DNA of 13,874 nucleotides from Thermoanaerobaculaceae bacterium (GTDB lineage Bacteria; Acidobacteriota; Thermoanaerobaculia; Thermoanaerobaculales; Thermoanaerobaculaceae). The stretch covers positions 1 to 13,874 of the forward strand of contig JALHTD010000058.1 of NCBI GenBank assembly GCA_022865555.1, read 5' to 3'. The position numbers and the translations under genes are program-made. The notes below the pieces were generated by a model that was not told the DNA's origin, searched no databases, and saw nothing but the letters and a program-made list of their open reading frames with translations. Positions 1 to 6,947 of this stretch are shown one piece after another (the stretch's first letter is position 1; every line of letters begins with the position of its first letter).

Positions 1-11
1 CCCCAGGCGGA

Positions 12-1019
12 TCACTTCGGGGGTGGGTTGAGGAACTCGTCCACCGCCCGGTTGAACATCCCGGGCTGGTCCACGAAGGTCATGTGGCCACTCTTCGGGA
101 GGATGACCAGCTTCGAGCCGGGGATCCGCGCGTGCATGTCGCGGGCGATCGAAGGGTCGGTCTCGTCGTTGTCACCCACGGTGATCAGCGTCGGCACCTT
201 GATCGTGCCGAGCCGGTCGGCGTACTCCACCGAGACGAGGTTGCCGTCTACGACGAACTCGCCGTGCGAGCCCCACATCTCGCGGTAGAGGTCCCACGAC
301 ATGATGCCGTTGGCCACCGGGTCGTGGTTGGGGTCGGGTCGGTTCTGGTAGAGGTACGGGAAGTACCCCTCGCCCCAGGCCGCGATCATGTACTCGTCCG
401 TGTAGCGGTTCTTCTCGTAGTCCCTGCCGTGGCCGTACAGGCCCTTTGCCTCCATCGCGTCGATGCGCGCGCGCAGCTCGGCCGGCATCTTCTCCTTCAT
501 CCGGACGAAGACCTCGTTCAGCGCCTTGGTGCTGTGGAACGTGCTGCACAGCACGACGTGCGAGAGGTTCCCCTGGTACTTGAATGCATACGCCTGGGCG
601 ACCACGCCGCCGTAGGAGTGTCCCAGCAGGTTGATCTTGCCGAGGCCCAGGGCCTTCCTGACCGCCTCCACGTCCTCGGCCATTGCCTCGACCGTGTACT
701 TCGAGGCGTCCTCCACCTTCTCCGACTTGCCGGAGCCGCGCTCGTCGATGAACACGAGCCGGTTGTGCCTGGCGAGCGGCAGCAGGTACGGCAGGAAGTA
801 GTCGTGCGAGGCGCCCGGACCACCGTGCAGGATGACCAGCGGCGCGCCGCGCCCGAACGAGACCGTGTAGATCAGCACCCCACCCGCATCCACGTACCTC
901 TCCTGCATGTCGTAGACCCCGGCAGGTGCCGGTGTGCCCTCGGCCGCCAGTGCGCTCCCGCCGACCACCACGGCCAGCAGCACCGAAGCCACGCATGTGG
1001 CAACGCGAAACGTACTCAT
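12..1019 (-). CDS. Exported alpha/beta hydrolase, proline iminopeptidase-like (S33-type)
   Basis: 335 aa. The start is an ATG that overlaps the stop of the upstream decarboxylase (ATGA) and has GGAGG six bases before it (1026-1030); the longer in-frame ORF would run deep into that gene. Residues 1-26 form a signal peptide: short basic start, hydrophobic core, ALA-A cleavage region. The mature part is an alpha/beta hydrolase: HGGPG at 65-69 (oxyanion-hole signature of proline iminopeptidases), DERGSGKSE at 92-100, nucleophile elbow GHSYGG with Ser135, probable acid Asp285 in VGDND, and His312 in KSGHMTF. S33 enzymes of this kind remove N-terminal residues, often proline, from peptides or hydrolyse amino-acid amides and esters. 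The substrate here is unknown. The elbow GHSYGG differs from the usual GGSWG of classical proline iminopeptidases, so a related amidase or esterase is possible. The signal peptide implies action outside the cytoplasm, probably in the periplasm. Co-transcribed with the decarboxylase. Confidence 0.88.
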   Translation of the reverse strand: MSTFRVATCVASVLLAVVVGGSALAAEGTPAPAGVYDMQERYVDAGGVLIYTVSFGRGAPLVILHGGPGASHDYFLPYLLPLARHNRLVFIDERGSGKSEKVEDASKYTVEAMAEDVEAVRKALGLGKINLLGHSYGGVVAQAYAFKYQGNLSHVVLCSTFHSTKALNEVFVRMKEKMPAELRARIDAMEAKGLYGHGRDYEKNRYTDEYMIAAWGEGYFPYLYQNRPDPNHDPVANGIMSWDLYREMWGSHGEFVVDGNLVSVEYADRLGTIKVPTLITVGDNDETDPSIARDMHARIPGSKLVILPKSGHMTFVDQPGMFNRAVDEFLNPPPK

Positions 1020-2467
1020 ACAGGTCCTCCCTTCTCCAGCTCCTTCGCCGTCTCGCAAATCGTCTCCCAGGCCCGCTTCACGTGCCGCTCCTCGGTGTTG
1101 GTCTGACCCACGCACAGCCTCAGGGTGAAGCGGTCGTTCAGCGTGGTGTGGGTCAGGTAGAGGCTGCCGCTCGCGTTGAGGCGTTCCAGCAGCGAGCTGC
1201 TCAGCCCGTCCCCTCGCACGTGCCGAAAGCACACCAGGTTGAGCGGCGGACGGACGGAAAGCACGAAGCTCGACGACTCCTCCACCCAGCGGGCAAAGTC
1301 CTGCGCGAGAGCGACGTGGCGCCGGACGTGGTGCTGGAGGCCCGCGACACCGTAGGAGCGGATCACGAACCAGAGCTTCAATGAGCGAAACCTCCTGCCG
1401 AGCTGGATGTGCCAGTCCCGGTAGTCGATGACGGCCCCGGACTCGGTGGCCTTGTTCTTGAGGTAGTCGGGAAGGATGGAGAGAGTCCTGATGAGCGCCG
1501 CTCGATCAGCCACGTAGAAGCAATCGCAGTCGAAGTTGGTGAACATCCACTTGTGCGGGTTGACGCAGAAGCTGTCCGCGAGCTCCACTCCGTTCAGGAT
1601 CTGCCGGAACTCGGGACAGATCGCGGCCGTGCCGGACATCGCCGCGTCCACGTGCAGCCAGAGCCCCTTCTCCCTGCAGACCCTCCCGATCTCCGGAAGC
1701 GGGTCGATGGCGTTGGAGGAAGTGGTCCCCACCGTCGCGCACACGAAGCACGGCAGCAAGCCCGCAGCCCTGTCCTCCTCGATCCGCCTCGCAAGGGCGT
1801 CGGGGCGCATGGCAAAGGTCTCGTCCACCTCCACGAGGCGCAGGTTGGCACGTCCGAGGCCGGCAATCTTGACCGCCTTCTCGATCGAGGAGTGGGCCTG
1901 GGTGGAGGTGTACGCGACGAGGCGGCCGTCGCAGCCCCGCTCGTTGCTCGCGTACCCCGTGGCGCGTTCCCTGGCAGCGAGGAGGGCGCACAGTGACGCG
2001 CTCGACGCGGTGTCCTGAATGACCCCGCCGCCGTTCCCACACGACTTGAACCTGGCGGGCAGGCCGAGCATGTCCGCCAGCCAGTCAAGGACGTGCGTCT
2101 CGAGCTCGGTGCAAGCCGGGCTGGTGGCCCAGAGCATTCCCTGCACGCCCAAACCTGCCGAGAGAAGCTCCCCCAGTACCGCGGGGCCGGAGGCGTTGGC
2201 CGGGAAGAACGCGAAGAAGTTCGGTGACTGCCAGTGGGTCACACCGGGCAGGATCACCGTCTCCACGTCGTGGAGGATGGCCTCGAAAGGCTCGCCCTGG
2301 GCCGGCGGCTGCGACGGCAAGCCTGCCCGGACCTTGCCCGGCCGGACCTGGGAGAGCACGGGAAGCGACTCGACGCGTTGCCAGTAGTCGGCGATCCAGT
2401 CCACAACCTCACGTCCGCGACGGCGGAACTCCTCGGGCGTCATGTGAAAGCTGCTCTGCTCGTTCAT
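1016..2467 (-). CDS. Group II PLP-dependent amino-acid decarboxylase (aromatic-L-amino-acid decarboxylase-like)
   Basis: 483 aa, the usual length for the DDC/TDC family. It is a cytoplasmic fold-type I PLP enzyme that removes CO2 from an amino acid, probably aromatic (Trp, Tyr, Phe or DOPA), to give the amine. Visible landmarks: His192 in TQAHSSIEKA (stacks on the PLP ring), Asp274 in LHVDAAMSG (pairs with the pyridine nitrogen), the Schiff-base Lys306 in NPHKWMFTNFDCD, and the stretch IDYRDWHIQLGRRFRSLKLW at 347-366. Tyr349 in that stretch matches the catalytic-loop tyrosine that distinguishes decarboxylases from the related aldehyde synthases, where it is Phe. The N-terminal region holds the family's FRRRGREVVDWIADYW and WQSPNFFAFFP segments. 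The start is an ATG with GGAGGAGG just upstream (2469-2476). Its stop overlaps the start of the exported hydrolase by 4 bp, implying coupled translation. Exact substrate cannot be read from sequence. Confidence 0.93.
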   Translation of the reverse strand: MNEQSSFHMTPEEFRRRGREVVDWIADYWQRVESLPVLSQVRPGKVRAGLPSQPPAQGEPFEAILHDVETVILPGVTHWQSPNFFAFFPANASGPAVLGELLSAGLGVQGMLWATSPACTELETHVLDWLADMLGLPARFKSCGNGGGVIQDTASSASLCALLAARERATGYASNERGCDGRLVAYTSTQAHSSIEKAVKIAGLGRANLRLVEVDETFAMRPDALARRIEEDRAAGLLPCFVCATVGTTSSNAIDPLPEIGRVCREKGLWLHVDAAMSGTAAICPEFRQILNGVELADSFCVNPHKWMFTNFDCDCFYVADRAALIRTLSILPDYLKNKATESGAVIDYRDWHIQLGRRFRSLKLWFVIRSYGVAGLQHHVRRHVALAQDFARWVEESSSFVLSVRPPLNLVCFRHVRGDGLSSSLLERLNASGSLYLTHTTLNDRFTLRLCVGQTNTEERHVKRAWETICETAKELEKGGPV

Positions 2468-2581
2468 GCCTCCTCCGCTGCCCGCGCCGTGGCGGGTGCG
2501 GGCGGCGCGCTCACGCTACCACTGTTCCTCGGGGAATGGCCGACCGCAGAGCCCCGGTCCGACGCCGGTGTGCCGGAGCGG
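2468..2581 (-). other. Intergenic gap between nadA and the decarboxylase gene
   Basis: This 113-bp gap is the longest gene-free stretch in the window and the most likely place for a promoter of the decarboxylase/hydrolase pair. I could not assign convincing -35 and -10 boxes. Read on the minus strand, the part nearest the decarboxylase can form either of two overlapping GC hairpins: 2503-2509 with 2483-2489 (CGCGCCG/CGGCGCG), or 2498-2503 with 2480-2485 (GCCCGC/GCGGGC). Both lie just upstream of the GGAGGAGG ribosome site and cannot form together. After the nadA stop, GCTCCGG can pair with CCGGGGC (with one G-U pair), but no U-run follows, so this is not a standard intrinsic terminator. Hairpins of this size are common by chance at this GC content. 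Confidence 0.4.
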
Positions 2582-3571
2582 CTAGTCGCCGGCGGGGAGC
2601 GGCGCCGCGGACATGTCGAGCATCCGCTGGAGCGGCCTCAGGGCGGCCAGACGAAGCTCCTCGGGGAGCTCGAGGCGGGGCGCCCCGTCACGCAGGCAGG
2701 TGTAGAGGTTGGAGAGAGTGTTGCGGCGCATGTGGGGGCAGACGTTGCAGCCGCACTCACCCGAACTGCCAGGGACCGAGATGAACCGTTTGCCCGGGGC
2801 AAGCCTCTCCATCTGGTGGATGATCCCCGGCTCGGTCGCGATGAGGAACTCGCTCGCGGGGCTCTCCTGCACGAACCGCAGGATCGAGGAGGTCGAGCCG
2901 ATGTGGTCGGCCAGGGTCAGGATGGTCTCCGGGCACTCCGGGTGGGCCGCCACGACCGCCTCCGGGTGCTCGACCTTGAGCTCGACGAGCGCCTTGTGCG
3001 AGAACTGCTCGTGCACGATGCAGGTCCCCGGCCAGAGCACCATGCTGCGCCCGGTCGTACGCACCAGCCAGGACCCGAGGTGGCGGTCGGGGGCGAAGAG
3101 AATCGTCTCCCCGCGCGGGATCTGCCGGATGATCTTCTCCGCGGACGAGGAGGTCACGATGATGTCCGAGAGGGCCTTTACGGCGGCCGAGCAGTTGATG
3201 TAGGTGACCGCGACCGCCCCGGGGTAAGCGGCACGCCAGCGCGCGAACGCTTCGGGCGGGCAGGACTCCTCGAGCGAGCAGCCGGCCTCGAGGTCCGGGA
3301 TGAGGACCTCCGCCTCCGGGTTGAGGATCTTGGCGGTTTCCGCCATGAAGCGCACGCCGCAGAAGGCGATCGTCTTCGCCCTGGCGCGCTGGGCCGCACG
3401 CGCAAGCTCCAGCGAGTCCCCGACGAAGTCCGCCAGATCCTGGATCTCGGCGTCCTGGTAGTAGTGGGCCAGGAGCACTGCGTTCCGCTCGCGCTTCAGG
3501 CGCAAGATCTCCGCCACGAGCGTCTCGTGATCAGTCGGGATTTCCCGCGCCGTCACCGGAAGAGCAACCAC
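2582..3571 (-). CDS. nadA: Quinolinate synthase NadA
   Basis: 329 aa from the chosen GTG. NadA condenses iminoaspartate with dihydroxyacetone phosphate to quinolinate, the second step of de novo NAD synthesis, using an oxygen-sensitive 4Fe-4S cluster in the cytoplasm. Visible: AVLLAHYYQDAEIQDLADF near the N-terminus (substrate pocket), Cys71 in FCGVRFMAET, Cys184 in WPGTCIVHEQF, HPECPETI in the third domain, and ECGCNVCPHMRRNTL near the C-terminus with Cys273, Cys275 and Cys278. Cys71, Cys184 and Cys278 line up with the cluster ligands of the family. The longest ORF starts at a TTG at 3637 inside the end of pepP, but the GTG at 3571 has GGAGGT four bases upstream, and family similarity begins soon after it; a GTG at 3556 is a weaker alternative. 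It follows pepP by 52 bp. nadB and nadC are not in the window, so the partner enzyme must be encoded elsewhere. Confidence 0.95.
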   Translation of the reverse strand: MVALPVTAREIPTDHETLVAEILRLKRERNAVLLAHYYQDAEIQDLADFVGDSLELARAAQRARAKTIAFCGVRFMAETAKILNPEAEVLIPDLEAGCSLEESCPPEAFARWRAAYPGAVAVTYINCSAAVKALSDIIVTSSSAEKIIRQIPRGETILFAPDRHLGSWLVRTTGRSMVLWPGTCIVHEQFSHKALVELKVEHPEAVVAAHPECPETILTLADHIGSTSSILRFVQESPASEFLIATEPGIIHQMERLAPGKRFISVPGSSGECGCNVCPHMRRNTLSNLYTCLRDGAPRLELPEELRLAALRPLQRMLDMSAAPLPAGD

Positions 3572-3574
3572 CCT

Positions 3575-3580
3575 ACCTCC
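3575..3580 (-). promoter_or_regulatory. Ribosome binding site of nadA
   Basis: The minus strand reads GGAGGTAGG directly before a GTG. This supports the start at 3571 over the upstream TTG at 3637, which would overlap pepP and has no comparable site. The 4-base spacing is short but matches that seen before pgsA and the decarboxylase gene. Confidence 0.7.
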
Positions 3581-3623
3581 GTGCAACCGTTCCGCGGCTC
3601 GGTCTGTTCCCAAGGCTGCGCGG

Positions 3624-4928
3624 CTAGCGGCGCGCAACCAGCTTCTCGATCGCCTGCGCGTCGCTGGGAAGAGAGGCGGAGAGGTTCTCTGCGCCCCCCT
3701 CGGTGATCAGGTAGTTGTCCTCGATGCGGATCCCGATCCCCTCCCCGGGCAGGTAGACCCCGGGCTCGATGGTCAGCACCATCCCCGGCGCGAGCGTCGG
3801 CGATTCGCCGCCGACGTCGTGAGCCTCGAGGCCCAGGAAGTGGCCGATCCCGTGGATGAAGAACTGCCCGAGTTTCTTCCCGCCGTCGCCCTGAAGACCG
3901 CTCCCCTCCAGCACCGCGAACGCCGCCTTGCGCGCCGCGGCGATCGTTGAACCCGGCCCGAGCGTGGCCACCGCCACCTCGTAGGCCGCGAAGACCGCGT
4001 CGTAGAGCTCACGCTGGCGGCGGGTAAACCTGCCGTTGACTGGAAACGTCCGTGTCAGGTCGCCACAGTAGTAGCCCCAGCGGGCCCCGATGTCCACCAC
4101 CACGAGCTCGCCGTCCACCAGCAACCCGCGGTTGGCGTCGTAGTGGAGCACGCAACCGGCCTCGCCGGAGCCCACGATCGGGGGGAACGCCCACCCGTCC
4201 GCCCCGCAGGCCCGCAGCGCCGCGAACGCCGCTCCGTCCACCTCGGCCTCACGGGTACCCGGGCGCACGCACGTTGCCGCCGCACCCATCGCCGCGATCG
4301 TGGCCACGATCGCCCTTCGCATCAGCTCGATCTCGCCGGGCCCCTTCCGCAGACGCATCTCGGCCAGGACCGGCGAGAGGTCGCGGACGGTGAAGCTGGG
4401 CAAACGATCGCGCAGGGTCTGCACGATGCGCTGCTCCGGTGAGGGCTCTCCCAACGTCCCGGACGGGAGTGGGACCCAGAGCGTTCCGCCCTCTCGCACG
4501 CCGTCCGCCACGCGGTCGATGAGGGACGGGACAGGCCGGCGCCGGGCGTCCACCACGACCTCGCTGTAGTCACGGTCAAGGACCGCCTCGAACCCGAGCT
4601 CCTTTGCGGCTTCCTCGCCAGGGCCATACTTCGGGCCGGTCCACGCCTCGAGGTTCGGCTTTCTCGCCGGCAGCAGCAGCGTCTCGTGCTCCTTCTCCAG
4701 CAGCAGGGCGGCCCCGGGCAGCTCGACACCGGTCAGGTACAGGAAGGACGGGTCCTGCCTGAAGGTGCCCACATCGCCGTAGCCGCGCACGTCGGTCGCG
4801 CCGAGCAGCAGCGCTACGCCGCCCTGATCCAGGTTTCCCTGGAGCTTCTTCCTGCGCGCCCGGTACGTCTCAGGCGCCTCGACCTCGGCGGCGTACTGCC
4901 CACCGCGAAAGACGCGCTCCTCGATCAT
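3624..4928 (-). CDS. pepP: Xaa-Pro aminopeptidase (M24B, aminopeptidase P)
   Basis: 434 aa, close to E. coli PepP in length. A cytoplasmic dinuclear-metal (usually Mn) peptidase that removes the N-terminal residue from peptides with proline in second position. Residues about 15-145 form the AMP_N-type domain, including QDPSFLYLTGVE. The pita-bread catalytic domain follows from about 195. All five metal ligands are present: Asp279 in VVVDIGARWG, Asp290 in CGDLTRTFPV, His363 in IHGIGHFLG, Glu388 in TIEPGVYLPG and Glu403 in IRIEDNYLIT. The supporting histidines of LHYDANR (His262) and LEAHD (His370) are also there. Start: ATG in an ATGA overlap with the stop of the AI-2E gene, with GGGAGG six bases upstream (4935-4940). 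It appears to be the last strictly coupled gene of the long operon. A prolidase is less likely because of the AMP_N domain and the motif spacing. Confidence 0.95.
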   Translation of the reverse strand: MIEERVFRGGQYAAEVEAPETYRARRKKLQGNLDQGGVALLLGATDVRGYGDVGTFRQDPSFLYLTGVELPGAALLLEKEHETLLLPARKPNLEAWTGPKYGPGEEAAKELGFEAVLDRDYSEVVVDARRRPVPSLIDRVADGVREGGTLWVPLPSGTLGEPSPEQRIVQTLRDRLPSFTVRDLSPVLAEMRLRKGPGEIELMRRAIVATIAAMGAAATCVRPGTREAEVDGAAFAALRACGADGWAFPPIVGSGEAGCVLHYDANRGLLVDGELVVVDIGARWGYYCGDLTRTFPVNGRFTRRQRELYDAVFAAYEVAVATLGPGSTIAAARKAAFAVLEGSGLQGDGGKKLGQFFIHGIGHFLGLEAHDVGGESPTLAPGMVLTIEPGVYLPGEGIGIRIEDNYLITEGGAENLSASLPSDAQAIEKLVARR

Positions 4929-6259
4929 CCTTCCCCTCCCACCACCTCCTGCAGGAGCGCTTCGAGTGTGTCGGGCTCGACCTCACCCTCGGTCACGATC
5001 TCTCCGTTCACCTCGAGCAGCGGAACGCGCTCCCCGAAGCTCTTCCGCAGGCGTGGTGAGCCGGCCACGTCAACCACCCGCGCCGAGACGCCATGCTTCC
5101 TGACGTAGGCCTCGACGACGCCCCGGAACTCGCTGCACGGGGCTGAGTCGCCCCGGATGTAGATCACGACCGTGGGGCCCTCTCCCTGGTAGAACGTGCT
5201 CGCCCGATAGGCCCGGATGGCATGCTTCAGCACCACCCGCAGCGCCGCCGCGACCGGAACCGCCACGATGATCCCCGGGACGCCGAACAGCTCCCCGCCG
5301 ATAAGCAGGGAGACCAGCACCCAGACCGGGTGAAGGCCGACGCTCCTGCCGAGCAGGCTGGGTGTGAGCAGCCACCCCTCGACGCTCTGGGCCAGGACGA
5401 ACACCGCCAGCACTCCCATCGGGTGCAGGAGGTCCTGGTACTCGAAGAAAGACAGGAAGAACGAGCTGGCCACGCCCACGATGAGGCCAAGATACGGAAC
5501 CAGCGACAGCAGGCCCGCCAGTGGGCCAATGACCAGCGCCAGCGGCGACCGGACCAGCAGCAGGCCCCCCGTGTACATCACGCCGAGAGCGAGAGAGACC
5601 AGGAGCTGGCCACGCACGAACGAGCTGAGCACGCTGTGGACATCGCCCGCCACCAGGTCCACCGTCGGCAGCACCGGCCTGGGCACCAGGCGCCGCAGCG
5701 ACGCGAGGAAGCGGTTGAAGTCCACCGTGAGGTAGGCCGCTATGACGGGGATCAGCACCAGGTTCAGGAGTGCGCCGGCGACGCTCAGAAAGGACCCGAG
5801 CACACCGCCGAGACGGCTCACCAACCGGTCCGCCATGCTCGGCAGGGTCGTCTGGGCCCACGCGTTGATACGCCCCTCAAGCAGCGCATACGCCTGGGGG
5901 AAGCGAGCCTTCACGTTGGCGAGGAGCGGCGTGATCCGCTCCTGTGTGACCTCCTGCCAGGAGGGCAGCTTGTCGCTGATGACCATCAGTTCGTTGATGA
6001 GCGCCGGCACGAACACGAAGAAGATCAGCACCAGCACTCCTGCAAACAGCAGCAGGATCGTGAGGAAGCCCAGGATGCGCGGCAGCCTGTAGCGCTCGAA
6101 CAGGGAGGCGAGCGGGTGGGTGAGGTATGCCAGCAGGAAGCCGGCGAGCAGCGGGAAGAGCGCGCTCGACCACGCGAAAAGCACGCCGGCAATGAGCACG
6201 GCGGCACTCACCACGACCAGCATGCGCCAGAGGCTTGGAGACCTAACGGTGCTGGCCAT
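4925..6259 (-). CDS. AI-2E family membrane protein with C-terminal glutaredoxin-like domain
   Basis: 444 aa. Residues about 10-350 are an AI-2E/PerM/YdiK-type polytopic membrane protein: hydrophobic segments near 14-30, 33-48, 62-88, 155-178, 215-240, 243-272, 282-296 and 310-345, with family landmarks such as FLLAYLTHPL at 41-50, LVPYLGLIVG at 253-262 and ELFGVPGIIVAVPVAA at 323-338. The family includes proposed autoinducer-2 exporters and ion antiporters; the substrate here is unknown. From about 362 the chain becomes soluble and resembles a thioredoxin-fold glutaredoxin-like (DUF836-type) domain: TVVIYIRG strand, SAPC, a helix, VSARVVDV strand, then RVPLLEVNG with the usual cis-proline position (Pro413). 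The expected CxxC reads SAPC, so Ser372 replaces the first Cys and only Cys375 remains. Start: ATG with GGAGG nine bases upstream, overlapping pgsA by 17 bp; the longer ORF from 6304 has no such support. Confidence 0.85.
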   Translation of the reverse strand: MASTVRSPSLWRMLVVVSAAVLIAGVLFAWSSALFPLLAGFLLAYLTHPLASLFERYRLPRILGFLTILLLFAGVLVLIFFVFVPALINELMVISDKLPSWQEVTQERITPLLANVKARFPQAYALLEGRINAWAQTTLPSMADRLVSRLGGVLGSFLSVAGALLNLVLIPVIAAYLTVDFNRFLASLRRLVPRPVLPTVDLVAGDVHSVLSSFVRGQLLVSLALGVMYTGGLLLVRSPLALVIGPLAGLLSLVPYLGLIVGVASSFFLSFFEYQDLLHPMGVLAVFVLAQSVEGWLLTPSLLGRSVGLHPVWVLVSLLIGGELFGVPGIIVAVPVAAALRVVLKHAIRAYRASTFYQGEGPTVVIYIRGDSAPCSEFRGVVEAYVRKHGVSARVVDVAGSPRLRKSFGERVPLLEVNGEIVTEGEVEPDTLEALLQEVVGGEG

Positions 6260-6947
6260 CGTGGATCGCCTCCAGTTGCTTGGCCCAACGCCGAATGTAG
6301 TCAACGCCAGAAATCACGGTAAACGACAGCGCCACGTAGAAGCAGGTCAGAAGAACCATCTCGGGCAGGGGCGTGACGTTTGCGATCAGCACCAGGGCGA
6401 CCGTTACGACGTGAAAGAACGTCGTGACCTTTCCCCAGAGCGAAGGTGGGAACTCCTGAATACCGGCACCCAGGTAGAGGAGCAGGGCGACCAGGACAAT
6501 CAGGAGGTCACGGGAGAGAGCCATCACCGTCAGCCAGAGCGGAATCGTCACGGACCCGGGCATGGGCAGCGTGAGAACAACGTAGGCAGTCACCAGCAGC
6601 AGCTTGTCCGCGATGGGGTCCAGGTAAGTTCCCAGACGCGAGCGCATGCCCAGCAGGCGGGCCACGAGCCCGTCGAGGGCGTCCGAGATCCCGGCCGCGA
6701 TGAAGATGCCCAGCGCCAGCCCGCGGTCCCCCGAGACGATTGCGAGCACGAAGAACGGGGTCAGGGCCAGCCGAAGCAGCGTGATTCCATTGGGGATCGT
6801 GAACGGCCGCAGCGCCGCCCGCACCTCCTGTGCCGCGCGCCTGGCCACGCTCCCGTGCCGCGGCACCGTGCGCTCGGGGGCTGCATCCGGGCCGGGGACG
6901 GCTTGGGGCTCGGTCGGCTGGTTCTCGCCCCGGTCCTCCCCGCTCAC
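6243..6947 (-). CDS. pgsA: CDP-alcohol phosphatidyltransferase, probable phosphatidylglycerophosphate synthase
   Basis: 234 aa. An inner-membrane enzyme that transfers the phosphatidyl group from CDP-diacylglycerol to glycerol-3-phosphate, the committed step to phosphatidylglycerol and cardiolipin. The complete CDP-alcohol motif is visible at 89-114: Asp89, Asp92-Gly93, Ala96-Arg97, Gly106, Asp110 and Asp114. It is preceded by TIPNGITLLRLALTP at 50-64, typical of PgsA. Hydrophobic segments run near 57-87, 115-130, 134-160, 174-192 and 196-214. The start is a GTG whose last two bases enter the stop of the crp-like gene (GTGA overlap), with GGGGAGG just upstream. This start gives about 45 extra Pro/Glu/Arg-rich residues before the conserved core, which PgsA proteins usually lack. 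A GTG at codon 42 would remove them but has its SD-like bases abutting it. Another CDP-alcohol transferase such as PssA is less likely given the IPNGITLLR segment and size. Confidence 0.88.
   Translation of the reverse strand: MSGEDRGENQPTEPQAVPGPDAAPERTVPRHGSVARRAAQEVRAALRPFTIPNGITLLRLALTPFFVLAIVSGDRGLALGIFIAAGISDALDGLVARLLGMRSRLGTYLDPIADKLLLVTAYVVLTLPMPGSVTIPLWLTVMALSRDLLIVLVALLLYLGAGIQEFPPSLWGKVTTFFHVVTVALVLIANVTPLPEMVLLTCFYVALSFTVISGVDYIRRWAKQLEAIHDGQHR
6269..6273 (-). promoter_or_regulatory. Ribosome binding site of the AI-2E fusion gene
   Basis: GGAGG, nine bases before the ATG at 6259, lying inside the last codons of pgsA. It fixes the start 15 codons inside the longest open frame. 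Confidence 0.7.

Noticed and set aside
2543..2581. Intrinsic terminator after nadA
   Set aside because: A weak GC stem can be drawn (GCTCCGG with CCGGGGC), but no run of U follows, so standard Rho-independent termination is not supported.
3572..3623. ECF-sigma-like GGAAC elements in the pepP-nadA gap, and a similar one near 2536
   Set aside because: GGAAC occurs on the minus strand in both gaps, but no matching -10 element of the CGTC/CGTT type sits at the right distance, so no promoter is claimed.
2234..3706. 490-codon open frame on the plus strand opposite nadA
   Set aside because: It is antisense to a gene with all NadA motifs, its translation is low-complexity Arg/His/Asp/Gly-rich with no motif, and long antisense frames are expected at this GC content.
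4925..6259. Reading the AI-2E gene as evidence of a quorum-sensing system
   Set aside because: The family name comes from one proposed AI-2 exporter; many members move other substrates, and there is no luxS or lsr-type gene in the window.
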